Origin: Candidatus Thorarchaeota archaeon
GTDB taxonomy: Archaea > Asgardarchaeota > Thorarchaeia > Thorarchaeales > Thorarchaeaceae
Length of the DNA stretch: 64,000 nt
Assembly (NCBI GenBank): GCA_021498125.1
Contig: JAIZWL010000008.1
Location: forward strand, 1-64,000
Direction: 5' to 3'
The translations under genes were made by a program, and so were the position numbers. Positions 43,691 to 52,237 of this stretch are shown here, in pieces. Each line of letters opens with the position of its first letter. The first letter of the stretch is position 1. Under the pieces are notes generated by a model. The model had not been told where the DNA came from and made no database searches. It saw only the letters and a list, made by a program, of their open reading frames with translations.

Positions 43691-46600
43691 TGAGTTGTCT
43701 CCTCCTCTTGCTTTTTGTGATCCATTTCCTGAAGTATGATCTCTCCAAGACTATCACTGATGATGAACCTCTTGCCGTCTACTGGATCTACTGCTATTGA
43801 TGCGCCTTTTCCGTTGATGGGAAGCCGATACAATACCTCCAAGCTCTCGGCGTCAATGATTTGCATCGTGTGGTCTTCTGAGGCGGTCAGGATTTTGTTG
43901 TCGTGTGCCGACCACACCAAGTGCCTAATCCACCCTGTATGAACTCTCTGTTTTCTCAGTTGCTTTCCGGTCTTTGCATCCCAGATGATTAGGTCTCCTT
44001 CTGTTGTCCCCGCCACAATCTTTGTATCATCCGGGCTCCACGCAATGCTCCTGAGTTTTGCATCTATTGGCTCGGATTGCATGACAATCTCGTGGATATC
44101 TCGACGAGTTACAATTGTCACTACTCCGCGTTCATCCGGGTGTACTATCTTGTCGCCTTTATGGCTCCAACTCGTTTCTATGATTGGTATTTTCACAGTC
44201 TTTTCCTGTTCGATAAGATCCTTTTCGGGATTATAAATAATAATTTTTCCGTCCAGTCCTGATGTGAGGATAACATCTTCTGAAGGGTGCCACCACACAG
44301 TCCGGACAATTCCCTCGTGGATTTTCCTTCTATGTGTTGATATGATTGTTCTCAGGTCTTCGGAGAATTGGCATAGGATGACCTCCCCCTGTGACGAGCT
44401 TATACTGATCCGGTTCCCCTCTTTTCTCCAGCTACATGAGATCAACCAGTTGTCAACAAATTTATTTTCAAAAATCACTTCATAGGTTTGCAGATCCCAG
44501 ATTCTAAACCAACCATCATCGCTCACAGTTGCAAAATGTTTTCCATCAGGTGACCATTCCACGTGATCGACCCAGTATGTTGTTGGTCTGATTTTAATTT
44601 CTTTTTTAATTGGCAGGAACCGAAAAGTGAGACCGACTGGTTGTACGGAATAGGCTGTTCCGAACTCGGTACTATAATTCAATGTTACTATATTCGGCTC
44701 TGCAATCGTGGTTGGGGGTTCCTCGATCCACAAAATCCCCTTATTCCTCTGAGCAACAACTATGTTCTTGTCATCCGCCCAGACACGAAGGATCGGTTCT
44801 TTATCTAACTGAATCGTTTTAGTATCTGGTCCTTCCTTATCCTGAGTCGTTTCAATATTATTTGATTCTATATTCCAGATGAAAATCTGTCCCGTTACAT
44901 TGCCAACAACAAGTCTATTTCCCGACTTGCTCCAGACAGGGGGTGCATGTATTCCTACTGGCCCTTGAATCTGCCCGGTGATTTTTATTTTATTCTCGTC
45001 CTGAATCCTCCAAATAAGTATCTTGCCATCCGCCGATACTGAGGCAATAAGGTTTCGAATGTGGTTCCATGCTACACCTGTCACTGCTGCTTTATGGTCC
45101 TTGAGTTCTATTAGGCACTCGCCAGTCTTTACGTTCCATATCCGTACAGTTCTATCCGCAGAGGCTGATGCAATATATAATCCGTTTGAACTCCACGCGA
45201 TTGACATCACTCCTCGGCTATGACCCTCAAGTCTTTGCTCAACTGTTCCCTGCCAATGGTTCCAGATGATGACAGAACGATCATCTCCTGCCGAAGCAAC
45301 ACGTTTGCCATCAGGTCGCCACGCAATATCATTGATGTATCCCTTATGGCCCTGCAAGATTTTTAGATGATGCCCCGATTTGGCGTCATGTAGTCTAATT
45401 GTCGTATCAATGGATCCAGTTGCTACTATTGGAAGATCGGGATGCCATGCCACTGCTCCGACGATCTCTGATTGAGCATCTGAGACCCGGATCAGTACTT
45501 TCCCAGTGCTCTCGGCGACAATCTTCGCAAAGCCCCTGTTCTTTGATATTCTGTACATTATCTCACTGATTCTTGCCAGTGTTGCATTATCCGTTTTTAG
45601 CGATGTAATCCTGTCAAGGATACGGTCGTGTAACAGATTTGCAAGGTATGGATCATATTCTACAATTTTTATTATGTCGCTCATATTGCAATCGTGATGA
45701 CTGAGGAACTCTTCGTATAGTCCGACCTCCCAATCTGTGTCATAGATAGTCTTTTTCTTCTTGAGGCAATCAATAATCAGATTTGCAATGCTGGCGTGAG
45801 GAAACCTGTAATATGCATCTAAATTATGAGTGTGCTTTATGATATCTCCCGAGTCTGCATACGCATGCAGTACTCTCTCAACGTTCGTGCAATCTCTCAA
45901 GAACTCCAAATTTGACAGGAACGATTCGGATACTGCAATCTCAAGTTGTGAGAATCGTGCCAGTGTGCCAAGTATCTTTGTGACTTTGACTTGGCTCATG
46001 TCTTTCAAGATATCTCTGACAGGATCATTTCGAACCACGACCTGCGCGTGTTCATGGAATAAGTGGGTCGTCAATGCATCACAAACATCCACCTTCCCCT
46101 CTGACTGTTTGATAGTTTCTATCTGGAAAAACAGCTCCCACAGTGTATCTCTCTGGAGCTTGGCCAGTCTTCTTACTGCCCTCTCATTGCCATCGACGTA
46201 TCCTTTCTCTATTAGCCTGTCGACAATCTCATTCATTATGACCTGCGTATCATTTTCATCAATGGTGATCATAGGTATCTGACCAAGCAGATCGACAAAC
46301 TCCTGCTGTGGCCGGCTTCTACTGAGGAGCAGTATGTGAATGCGATTCTTGTATCGAGATGCGATAGTCTTCACAGTTCTAAGCAGCTCGTTCGCAATTG
46401 ATAATTTTAAATGGACATCATCGACGATCAACAGGACTCGTGATGATTTCTTAGTTTTGAGAAATGTCTCCAGTCGTTGTGCGAGTGATGTCAGTATATT
46501 TGCATCGAGAAATGACACGTTACGGTAGTATACCTCCCACAGATTTCCAGCCATAGTAAGGCCAAATGAAAATGCGATCGTCGTCTTGCCCGCACCTGAT

Positions 46601-47451
46601 GGTGCCATCAACAATTGTGCTGTATTGGCCTCTAAATTTTCTGCAAGTTTATTCAATATCGGCGGTCTCTCAACAATGTAACCATGCATAAAATCAACAA
46701 GACTTGGATACGGTGTTCTGAAAAACATGGGCTGTTCTGTTAACTCGGTATTTTGATCACGCTCGAAACCTGTGATATACGACCAGATGGAGTGGAACTC
46801 ATGCAATTGTATTTGGTCGTACTTCTGTTCGATCTGTGCAAGTATCTTTTGGATAATATCTTGCAGGTCGTGGATCTCCTTCTTGATGCTGTCTTCTTCT
46901 GCCCGGATGCCATGGAGTTCCTCGATCGTCTGATTGAACATCGCTCTTGTAAAGATCAGTCCCAATTCAGGGGACTCGCTGTAGATCCCCACCATCTCTT
47001 CCCATACTATTTCTGCGATGATCTCTGCATGGTTCTGTGGGATATTCTTTCCTATGATCCATTCAGTGATGGCATTACTACTTGTTGAGGTAATCAAATC
47101 CCTCAGTACTTCCTCATCCAATTTGATGAGCTGCGAGATCACTTTCTTGTATCTCTCTACCTCTGAGTCGGGGATTGTGATCTGTTTGGCGGCCGCATTA
47201 AATACGGCTTTTACACTGAGTCGTTTCTTAATCATATCTACAAGTGGCAATAAGAAGTCCGACATCTCGACCCACGGTTCGACGAACTCCGTTACACCGA
47301 CCACTGCCTCATGGACATAACGTGCACCTACGGCAATAGAACAGAGCGTCTGCTTGAAGGCTCCACCGATATTGATACTTCCCAACACTCCCCTGACGGA
47401 ATTAGCAATGGCTGTCGCCTGTCTGAATAGCCTCTCAAGCGGATTTCTCAT
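43681..47451 (-). CDS. STAND NTPase with C-terminal WD40 propellers (NLR-like)
   Basis: About 1256 residues. An N-terminal helical region (about 1-220, with a hydrophobic or amphipathic part around 10-75) is followed by a NACHT/STAND NTPase: Walker A LLMAPSGAGKTT (about 281-291), Walker B RVLLIVDDVHL (about 338-348) and a sensor-like LLLSRSRPQQE, then helical winged-helix/arm segments. From about residue 660 there are roughly 13 WD40 repeats (AWHPD/IAWRPD/IAWSSN blades ending in RIWN, IIWN, LIWR), enough for two seven-bladed propellers, some blades degenerate. This is the layout of STAND ATPases that sense a ligand through the repeat domain and oligomerise to trigger an effector. ATG 47451 is preceded by GGGAG; TTG 47469 is possible. 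Confidence 0.88.
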   Translation of the reverse strand: MRNPLERLFRQATAIANSVRGVLGSINIGGAFKQTLCSIAVGARYVHEAVVGVTEFVEPWVEMSDFLLPLVDMIKKRLSVKAVFNAAAKQITIPDSEVERYKKVISQLIKLDEEVLRDLITSTSSNAITEWIIGKNIPQNHAEIIAEIVWEEMVGIYSESPELGLIFTRAMFNQTIEELHGIRAEEDSIKKEIHDLQDIIQKILAQIEQKYDQIQLHEFHSIWSYITGFERDQNTELTEQPMFFRTPYPSLVDFMHGYIVERPPILNKLAENLEANTAQLLMAPSGAGKTTIAFSFGLTMAGNLWEVYYRNVSFLDANILTSLAQRLETFLKTKKSSRVLLIVDDVHLKLSIANELLRTVKTIASRYKNRIHILLLSRSRPQQEFVDLLGQIPMITIDENDTQVIMNEIVDRLIEKGYVDGNERAVRRLAKLQRDTLWELFFQIETIKQSEGKVDVCDALTTHLFHEHAQVVVRNDPVRDILKDMSQVKVTKILGTLARFSQLEIAVSESFLSNLEFLRDCTNVERVLHAYADSGDIIKHTHNLDAYYRFPHASIANLIIDCLKKKKTIYDTDWEVGLYEEFLSHHDCNMSDIIKIVEYDPYLANLLHDRILDRITSLKTDNATLARISEIMYRISKNRGFAKIVAESTGKVLIRVSDAQSEIVGAVAWHPDLPIVATGSIDTTIRLHDAKSGHHLKILQGHKGYINDIAWRPDGKRVASAGDDRSVIIWNHWQGTVEQRLEGHSRGVMSIAWSSNGLYIASASADRTVRIWNVKTGECLIELKDHKAAVTGVAWNHIRNLIASVSADGKILIWRIQDENKIKITGQIQGPVGIHAPPVWSKSGNRLVVGNVTGQIFIWNIESNNIETTQDKEGPDTKTIQLDKEPILRVWADDKNIVVAQRNKGILWIEEPPTTIAEPNIVTLNYSTEFGTAYSVQPVGLTFRFLPIKKEIKIRPTTYWVDHVEWSPDGKHFATVSDDGWFRIWDLQTYEVIFENKFVDNWLISCSWRKEGNRISISSSQGEVILCQFSEDLRTIISTHRRKIHEGIVRTVWWHPSEDVILTSGLDGKIIIYNPEKDLIEQEKTVKIPIIETSWSHKGDKIVHPDERGVVTIVTRRDIHEIVMQSEPIDAKLRSIAWSPDDTKIVAGTTEGDLIIWDAKTGKQLRKQRVHTGWIRHLVWSAHDNKILTASEDHTMQIIDAESLEVLYRLPINGKGASIAVDPVDGKRFIISDSLGEIILQEMDHKKQEEETTQWR

Positions 47452-47473
47452 TCTGGTCTCCCTCGTCAATGAT

Positions 47474-48298
47474 TTAATTGTCTTCGATTAAATCGACGAT
47501 CGCTGTCCTTTGCTTTGATGACAGATTCTTAATCCCAAATATCACAATGACCAGTATTGCCAAGATTGTGATGACCACCATATGGAATATCTCATTAAAA
47601 ACAAAACCTGTTTCTATTACGATCGCAATGCCCGCCGCATTTTCCATGGCGTGGTACAGAGTTGGAACGACCAGATTTCCACGAGCCGAGTTATAGAGCC
47701 AAGTCATTATAATGGTCACAAACACAGTTTCGATCACAAAGACGCTCACCGATCCAAACACCTTGAGCATCTGACTATCTTTGACCAAAAAGTGGGGCCA
47801 ATGCCAACCTGCCCACATGAGACCTACAATGATACTTGAGATGAGTGCGTTATGCCTTCCCTGAAGTTCCGGCAAGGCGAATCCACGCCAACCTATCTCT
47901 TCCCATACGTTCATGAGGACTGACGAAATCAGAAGCGGAATGATCGTTACCCAGTTTATCAATGTGAGATCATAGACCGCTCCAAATGCAATTACAATTC
48001 CCAAGGTGCCGACGAACAGCAAAAGAGGAATCATCAGAGATAGAACTAACCACACAGGAGCGCACTTGCGAGAGAACGCACTAAACAAGAATTTTGATCT
48101 CTCGCCATAGTACTGTCTCACAACAAGTATTGCTGCAATAGTGGGAGAGAGTCCACCTAAGGTCATCATGATCGAGAGCAAGACCGGGTTGTCAGGGATT
48201 ATCCCATATGATGATAACACCCACGGCAGAAAGCATACTCCACCAATGAGCAAAGTTACAACATAGAAAATTCCCGCCTTTTTATCCTCATCGCGCAT
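47474..48298 (-). CDS. CPBP-family (CAAX-protease-like) intramembrane metalloprotease
   Basis: About 274 residues, eight or so membrane helices. The CPBP signature is complete: WEEIGWRGFALPEL (EExxxR), then GLMWAGWHWPHFLV (FxxxH-type) and a third motif around YHAMENAAG with the last His/Asn. These residues form a glutamate protease/metalloprotease site inside the membrane. It lies 22 bp upstream of the STAND-WD40 gene and is the first gene of the operon, so it is a candidate effector or processing enzyme. Start ATG 48298; TTG 48310 would fit a leaderless transcript from the TATA-like TTTATTAAT about 21 bp upstream. Confidence 0.88.
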   Translation of the reverse strand: MRDEDKKAGIFYVVTLLIGGVCFLPWVLSSYGIIPDNPVLLSIMMTLGGLSPTIAAILVVRQYYGERSKFLFSAFSRKCAPVWLVLSLMIPLLLFVGTLGIVIAFGAVYDLTLINWVTIIPLLISSVLMNVWEEIGWRGFALPELQGRHNALISSIIVGLMWAGWHWPHFLVKDSQMLKVFGSVSVFVIETVFVTIIMTWLYNSARGNLVVPTLYHAMENAAGIAIVIETGFVFNEIFHMVVITILAILVIVIFGIKNLSSKQRTAIVDLIEDN

Positions 48299-48507
48299 AA
48301 TACTCAGCAACGTGATTTTTAACGGGATTAATAAATCTCATGTAAAGATATTTGTCCCCTGCACACCCGACCTGTGCCAAATTCATTGTATTCCCATCAT
48401 TTTTGCGGAGATACTGCCGTTGACTACTTCTCAGGAAGAGTGAAATATTACAACTTTATTACTTGAGGTTTGAAACAATTGATTTACCTTGTCCTGCCGA
48501 CTGGGTG

Positions 48508-49512
48508 ATGGAGACGGAATCTATGGCACTGAATGCGTACTTTACAATAGTTCTACTGGCTATTGCTCTCTTCTTTATCGTCTGGGGCCTCGGTTGGCTC
48601 CTTGAGAATCTATCACATCGCGCTCTACAGACCACTCGGGACATCGGTTCGCGTGCGTGGCGGCTCTTAGTCGGTCCGGGTGTCGCGCTTCACGAGTCGT
48701 CCCATGCGCTCGGCTGTGTCTTCACGGGCACGGAGATCGTGGAGTTCAAGCCCATCAATATTGAGGTCACCGATGACGGAGTCATTCTTGGCTATGTTCG
48801 ACACAGGGTACCCTCCAGCCCTATTAAGGGCGCAATCATCGGACTCGCTCCGGTTGCGGTCTCTCTAATACTATTGGTGTTCTTTGCCTTAGGTGCAACG
48901 TATCTAGTTCCGGGAACCCCTGGAATTGGAGGCGAGGCATTGCAACTCTTGCAGAATCTGATCTCCCTCAAGGCAAATCCGACCCTACTGAACGATCCTG
49001 TATATCCCCTTGTTGCGATCTTTGGTTTCGTGTACGAGTTCATCTACACCTTTGCGGGTCTCACTGTAGTAAATCCACTCTTCTGGATCGTGGCGTTTCT
49101 CGCAATGACAATAATGTTCTCCAACGCCCCCTCCGATGTGGATATCAAGAACTCGGCCACTGGCTTGAAGATCATCCTGATCTTTGATCTTGTGTGGTTG
49201 ATCATAGCCTTTCTATTCCCTGTTGCGGGCTGGGCCCTGTACGGTATCTTCGAACTCATTGCTGTGATGTGGGCTCTCTCTCTCGGTTTTGCAATCGTTG
49301 GCTTTGGACTGTTTTTGCTTATTGCCGGAATGTCACGGATTCAGTATCCCTATAACATCCTGCCGTTCATTGTCTGCCTTCTCACAGGTGTCCTTCTCTT
49401 GTTCGGGGGTATTGGTACTCCTGCATTTCAGACAGTGGTCTCCATTGGTGCCTTTGCAGCAATGATCGTTCTTCTCATGCTTGTCAAAGGATCACGACAG
49501 CGAACTATCTGA
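48508..49512 (+). CDS. Membrane protein with HExxH (M50-like zinc protease candidate)
   Basis: About 334 residues, seven or eight membrane helices. VGPGVALHESSHALGCVFTG (about residue 60-78) is an HExxH zinc site placed at the start of a membrane-embedded region, as in site-2-protease-like M50 proteins; GAIIGLAPVAVSLIL follows. A clear distal Asp motif (NxxPxxxxDG) is missing, with SNAPSDVDIKNS as a possible substitute. It may be a protease or only a relative. It is head-to-head with the CPBP protease gene. The start is ATG 48508 or 48523; the frame is open to TTG 48463. Confidence 0.7.
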   Translation: METESMALNAYFTIVLLAIALFFIVWGLGWLLENLSHRALQTTRDIGSRAWRLLVGPGVALHESSHALGCVFTGTEIVEFKPINIEVTDDGVILGYVRHRVPSSPIKGAIIGLAPVAVSLILLVFFALGATYLVPGTPGIGGEALQLLQNLISLKANPTLLNDPVYPLVAIFGFVYEFIYTFAGLTVVNPLFWIVAFLAMTIMFSNAPSDVDIKNSATGLKIILIFDLVWLIIAFLFPVAGWALYGIFELIAVMWALSLGFAIVGFGLFLLIAGMSRIQYPYNILPFIVCLLTGVLLLFGGIGTPAFQTVVSIGAFAAMIVLLMLVKGSRQRTI

Positions 49513-49600
49513 GGGAGTTAAGAGCACAAAAAAGAAGAGGTCGCAGGTTTCGAGGGTCGGAGTGGTCCGCCCTCGTCCTGCATTTGTTTTGAATATTGTA

Positions 49601-51982
49601 CTAACTTGTCTGTTGTTTTGGCTTCACGAATACAACATACATTACTCCAATGACTACGACTACGAGAATGATTCCCAGCAGGATCAGCAAAGGTGTGATA
49701 TCTGGGGGTGCCGGCTGAGATGTAGTCGTGTTACTTGTACTGGGTGTTGTAGTAGTTGTTGTGGTTGTATTCGATGTGGTCGTGGTGGTTGTAGTGGTCG
49801 TCTGTGCGGCTATGACGGTGTACTCGTAGTATTCTGACCCGTTGAGCAGGGTGGATGTCTTGCCATAGGTGTCATTTGCAGTCACATAGAACTTAACAGT
49901 AGCTCCTTCTGCCTGTGCTGCTATTGTTGCATTGTATCTATTGTCTGCCGTCACGGACATTTGAACAAGTGTCCATGATCCATTATCCACACGGTAATGT
50001 AGCATCACCAGCGAGAGGCTTGGATCCTCGGCTGAAACCTCGACGGAGACATTGTCCTCTTCAGTCGGTGCGTGTGGAGAATAGGCGAGCCCACTCAATT
50101 CCGGTGCGGGATCGGTGTAGAGATAGACATCATCAAAGAGGATTGTCAAGTTCCCGTTGGTTTCAGTATTAGCAACAAGTGACACTCCGGTGATCGTGTC
50201 ATTGACAGTCGTATTGAAGGCCATGCTGAAGTCGTGATAGAGGTCTCGTTGGAGATTGAGCCATGTTCCGGTGGTGTTGACTTCAGGAACGACAATATAC
50301 TTGTCATAGTTCCCGGAGCTCTCGACGGGACTTCCATTAGCAAGAACATAGCCAATGCCGCCAAGATGCTCAGTATAGACGCCAATCATGATGTACTCAT
50401 CGGTCAGACCGGAGAACGATATTAGTTTCCAGTTCAGATCAAAATATAATTCGGTCTGATTATTGATTGGGATATTTCTGATAGTCTGATATATTGAGAC
50501 ATCTTCCTCGTTCGATAGTGTCAGGTTGGCCGCCTTACTCCCCGTTTTTGCATCATCTGTGACAGTGATATTGGGGGTAGTTCCAACTTTACAGTCATCC
50601 CATGAGATGACCTCGGAGCCTACCTCTCCCTGATCTTCGTAGCTCATATCGTTCAATGATGCGGAAACAAAAGCCATCTCATCAAATAGGACACTAATGC
50701 GACCTTGACTATCATGTGCATAGACTTCTATTTGGATCCGTTTCACATAGACATCATTTGTTGAATTGACGGCTCGAATGTCTTCGAACACGCTTCGGTT
50801 AAAGAAATTCCATGTTCCAGTCGTGTTGAATCCTGTTGCATTGATGAATAGGTCTCCTGGTAATCCAATGGCTGGCATTGCCTCTCCGTAAGAGAGCATG
50901 TAGTAGACATTGAAATCCTCATCTGTTCCATTATGGCACTCGGCTCTGACATAGGCATAGACGTGATCGCTTAGGTGTTGCACGTCGTCCAATTGCCAAT
51001 AGAATGTGAAACGACCAGGGTTGAGATCTGTCAGTCGCTTGTCAATATTAGTCCGAAGGTTGGCATAGCTCTCGTAGCCCGTTGTAGCAGCAGTCATATT
51101 TATGCTCCAGTCCCCTTCGTGGGCAGTGGAGCTCTGAACAATATCTGCGGCATTATACGAGGTCCATGTCCATTGATTCCCAGTACCCGTGGCCTCAAAA
51201 TTACCGTGATTGACAGAACCACCGAGTTTGACATCTGTGTCATTGAGCAGGTTCATGTCATCAATAAATACTCGGAGATAGTCAGCGGTCTCAGAGTCCA
51301 GATGTATGTTAATTAAACGAAACTGTGTTGGGGTCTCATTAAACGCTTCCATGAAGTCCCGTGTTAGATTGTGATCAAATGTCTTCCATGAGTCAGTCCC
51401 ATCATTAATTATAAACCGTGTATTGATTGAGGAGTTTACAACTACTGGAGAACCGGACAGGTAGTACCATAATGTCTTTGTCCATGTCGATGCCATTCTC
51501 ACTTCGATGTAAAACACATCACCATCGTCTGGTGCGGGATTCTGTGCAACATAGTAATCAAATTTCAGGGTTGTATTGATGGGGTTGTTCCAATACGGCC
51601 AACTAGTTTGAGTGACTACCAGGTCCGATGAACGTTCTGGATCATTTGTGCTTGTCTGCATTCCCAACGATCTTGACCCCTCGTTTACGGGATCCGGCGA
51701 GGTCGCATACCACGCAAACCGTCCTTTGGTCGCGGTGGTATAATAATCAGAAGGCATATGTGGATCGTTCCACATCTCCATATCTCCGTTAGCAATATGG
51801 TTGGACTGCCACGAGACCCTGCTAAGATTGGTCTCAGAACGAATCATCTTGTTGTCCAAGGTTGGTCTGTTCGTCATGGGCTGTGATGTTTCTTGCCAAT
51901 TATTTGCAAACATTGCAGAGGTCATAGAAAGTATCACAAGAACCAGGATAAGTGGAAGTGGTCTTTGATATCGTTTGCTCAT
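49601..51982 (-). CDS. Large surface protein with Thr-rich stalk (paralogue 1)
   Basis: 793 residues: signal peptide (LPLILVLVILSMTSAMFAN), several repeated beta-rich modules built around NGDMEMW, WYLTV-like strands and FDEMAFV/FDDVYLY endings that resemble carbohydrate-binding or concanavalin-like domains, then an Ig/FN3-like domain (PTEEDNVSVEVSAEDPSLSL), a Thr/Ser-rich stalk, one membrane helix and a KPKQQ tail. The many NxS/T sites suggest heavy glycosylation. It is paralogous over its length to the next gene upstream. Function unknown; probably cell-surface or adhesive. Confidence 0.82.
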   Translation of the reverse strand: MSKRYQRPLPLILVLVILSMTSAMFANNWQETSQPMTNRPTLDNKMIRSETNLSRVSWQSNHIANGDMEMWNDPHMPSDYYTTATKGRFAWYATSPDPVNEGSRSLGMQTSTNDPERSSDLVVTQTSWPYWNNPINTTLKFDYYVAQNPAPDDGDVFYIEVRMASTWTKTLWYYLSGSPVVVNSSINTRFIINDGTDSWKTFDHNLTRDFMEAFNETPTQFRLINIHLDSETADYLRVFIDDMNLLNDTDVKLGGSVNHGNFEATGTGNQWTWTSYNAADIVQSSTAHEGDWSINMTAATTGYESYANLRTNIDKRLTDLNPGRFTFYWQLDDVQHLSDHVYAYVRAECHNGTDEDFNVYYMLSYGEAMPAIGLPGDLFINATGFNTTGTWNFFNRSVFEDIRAVNSTNDVYVKRIQIEVYAHDSQGRISVLFDEMAFVSASLNDMSYEDQGEVGSEVISWDDCKVGTTPNITVTDDAKTGSKAANLTLSNEEDVSIYQTIRNIPINNQTELYFDLNWKLISFSGLTDEYIMIGVYTEHLGGIGYVLANGSPVESSGNYDKYIVVPEVNTTGTWLNLQRDLYHDFSMAFNTTVNDTITGVSLVANTETNGNLTILFDDVYLYTDPAPELSGLAYSPHAPTEEDNVSVEVSAEDPSLSLVMLHYRVDNGSWTLVQMSVTADNRYNATIAAQAEGATVKFYVTANDTYGKTSTLLNGSEYYEYTVIAAQTTTTTTTTTSNTTTTTTTTPSTSNTTTSQPAPPDITPLLILLGIILVVVVIGVMYVVFVKPKQQTS

Positions 51983-52237
51983 CGAATCAACTCTTTCTTA
52001 ATTCGCATGGTGCGGACTTTTTCCAAAAAGTATACCATTTTTAATCCTATTCATCACGTAGAATTTCTTAATGCGCTCTTATACGGACTCTTTCCTTCAT
52101 CTTTGATGTGTCCGCATAGGACTGTGGCGTCTGGAGGGATCATTGAGAATCCCGGGCCTCCTCTGCCTTACAACTGCGGCACATGTTGCATCCGGAATCC
52201 CAATGATCTCTAGCCATGTTGCCTTTGTTGCACCACA

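Noticed and set aside
49740-49800. Tandem nucleotide repeat or regulatory repeat
   Set aside because: It encodes the Thr-rich stalk of the surface protein; the similar tracts at 52370-52420 and 57320-57360 have the same cause.
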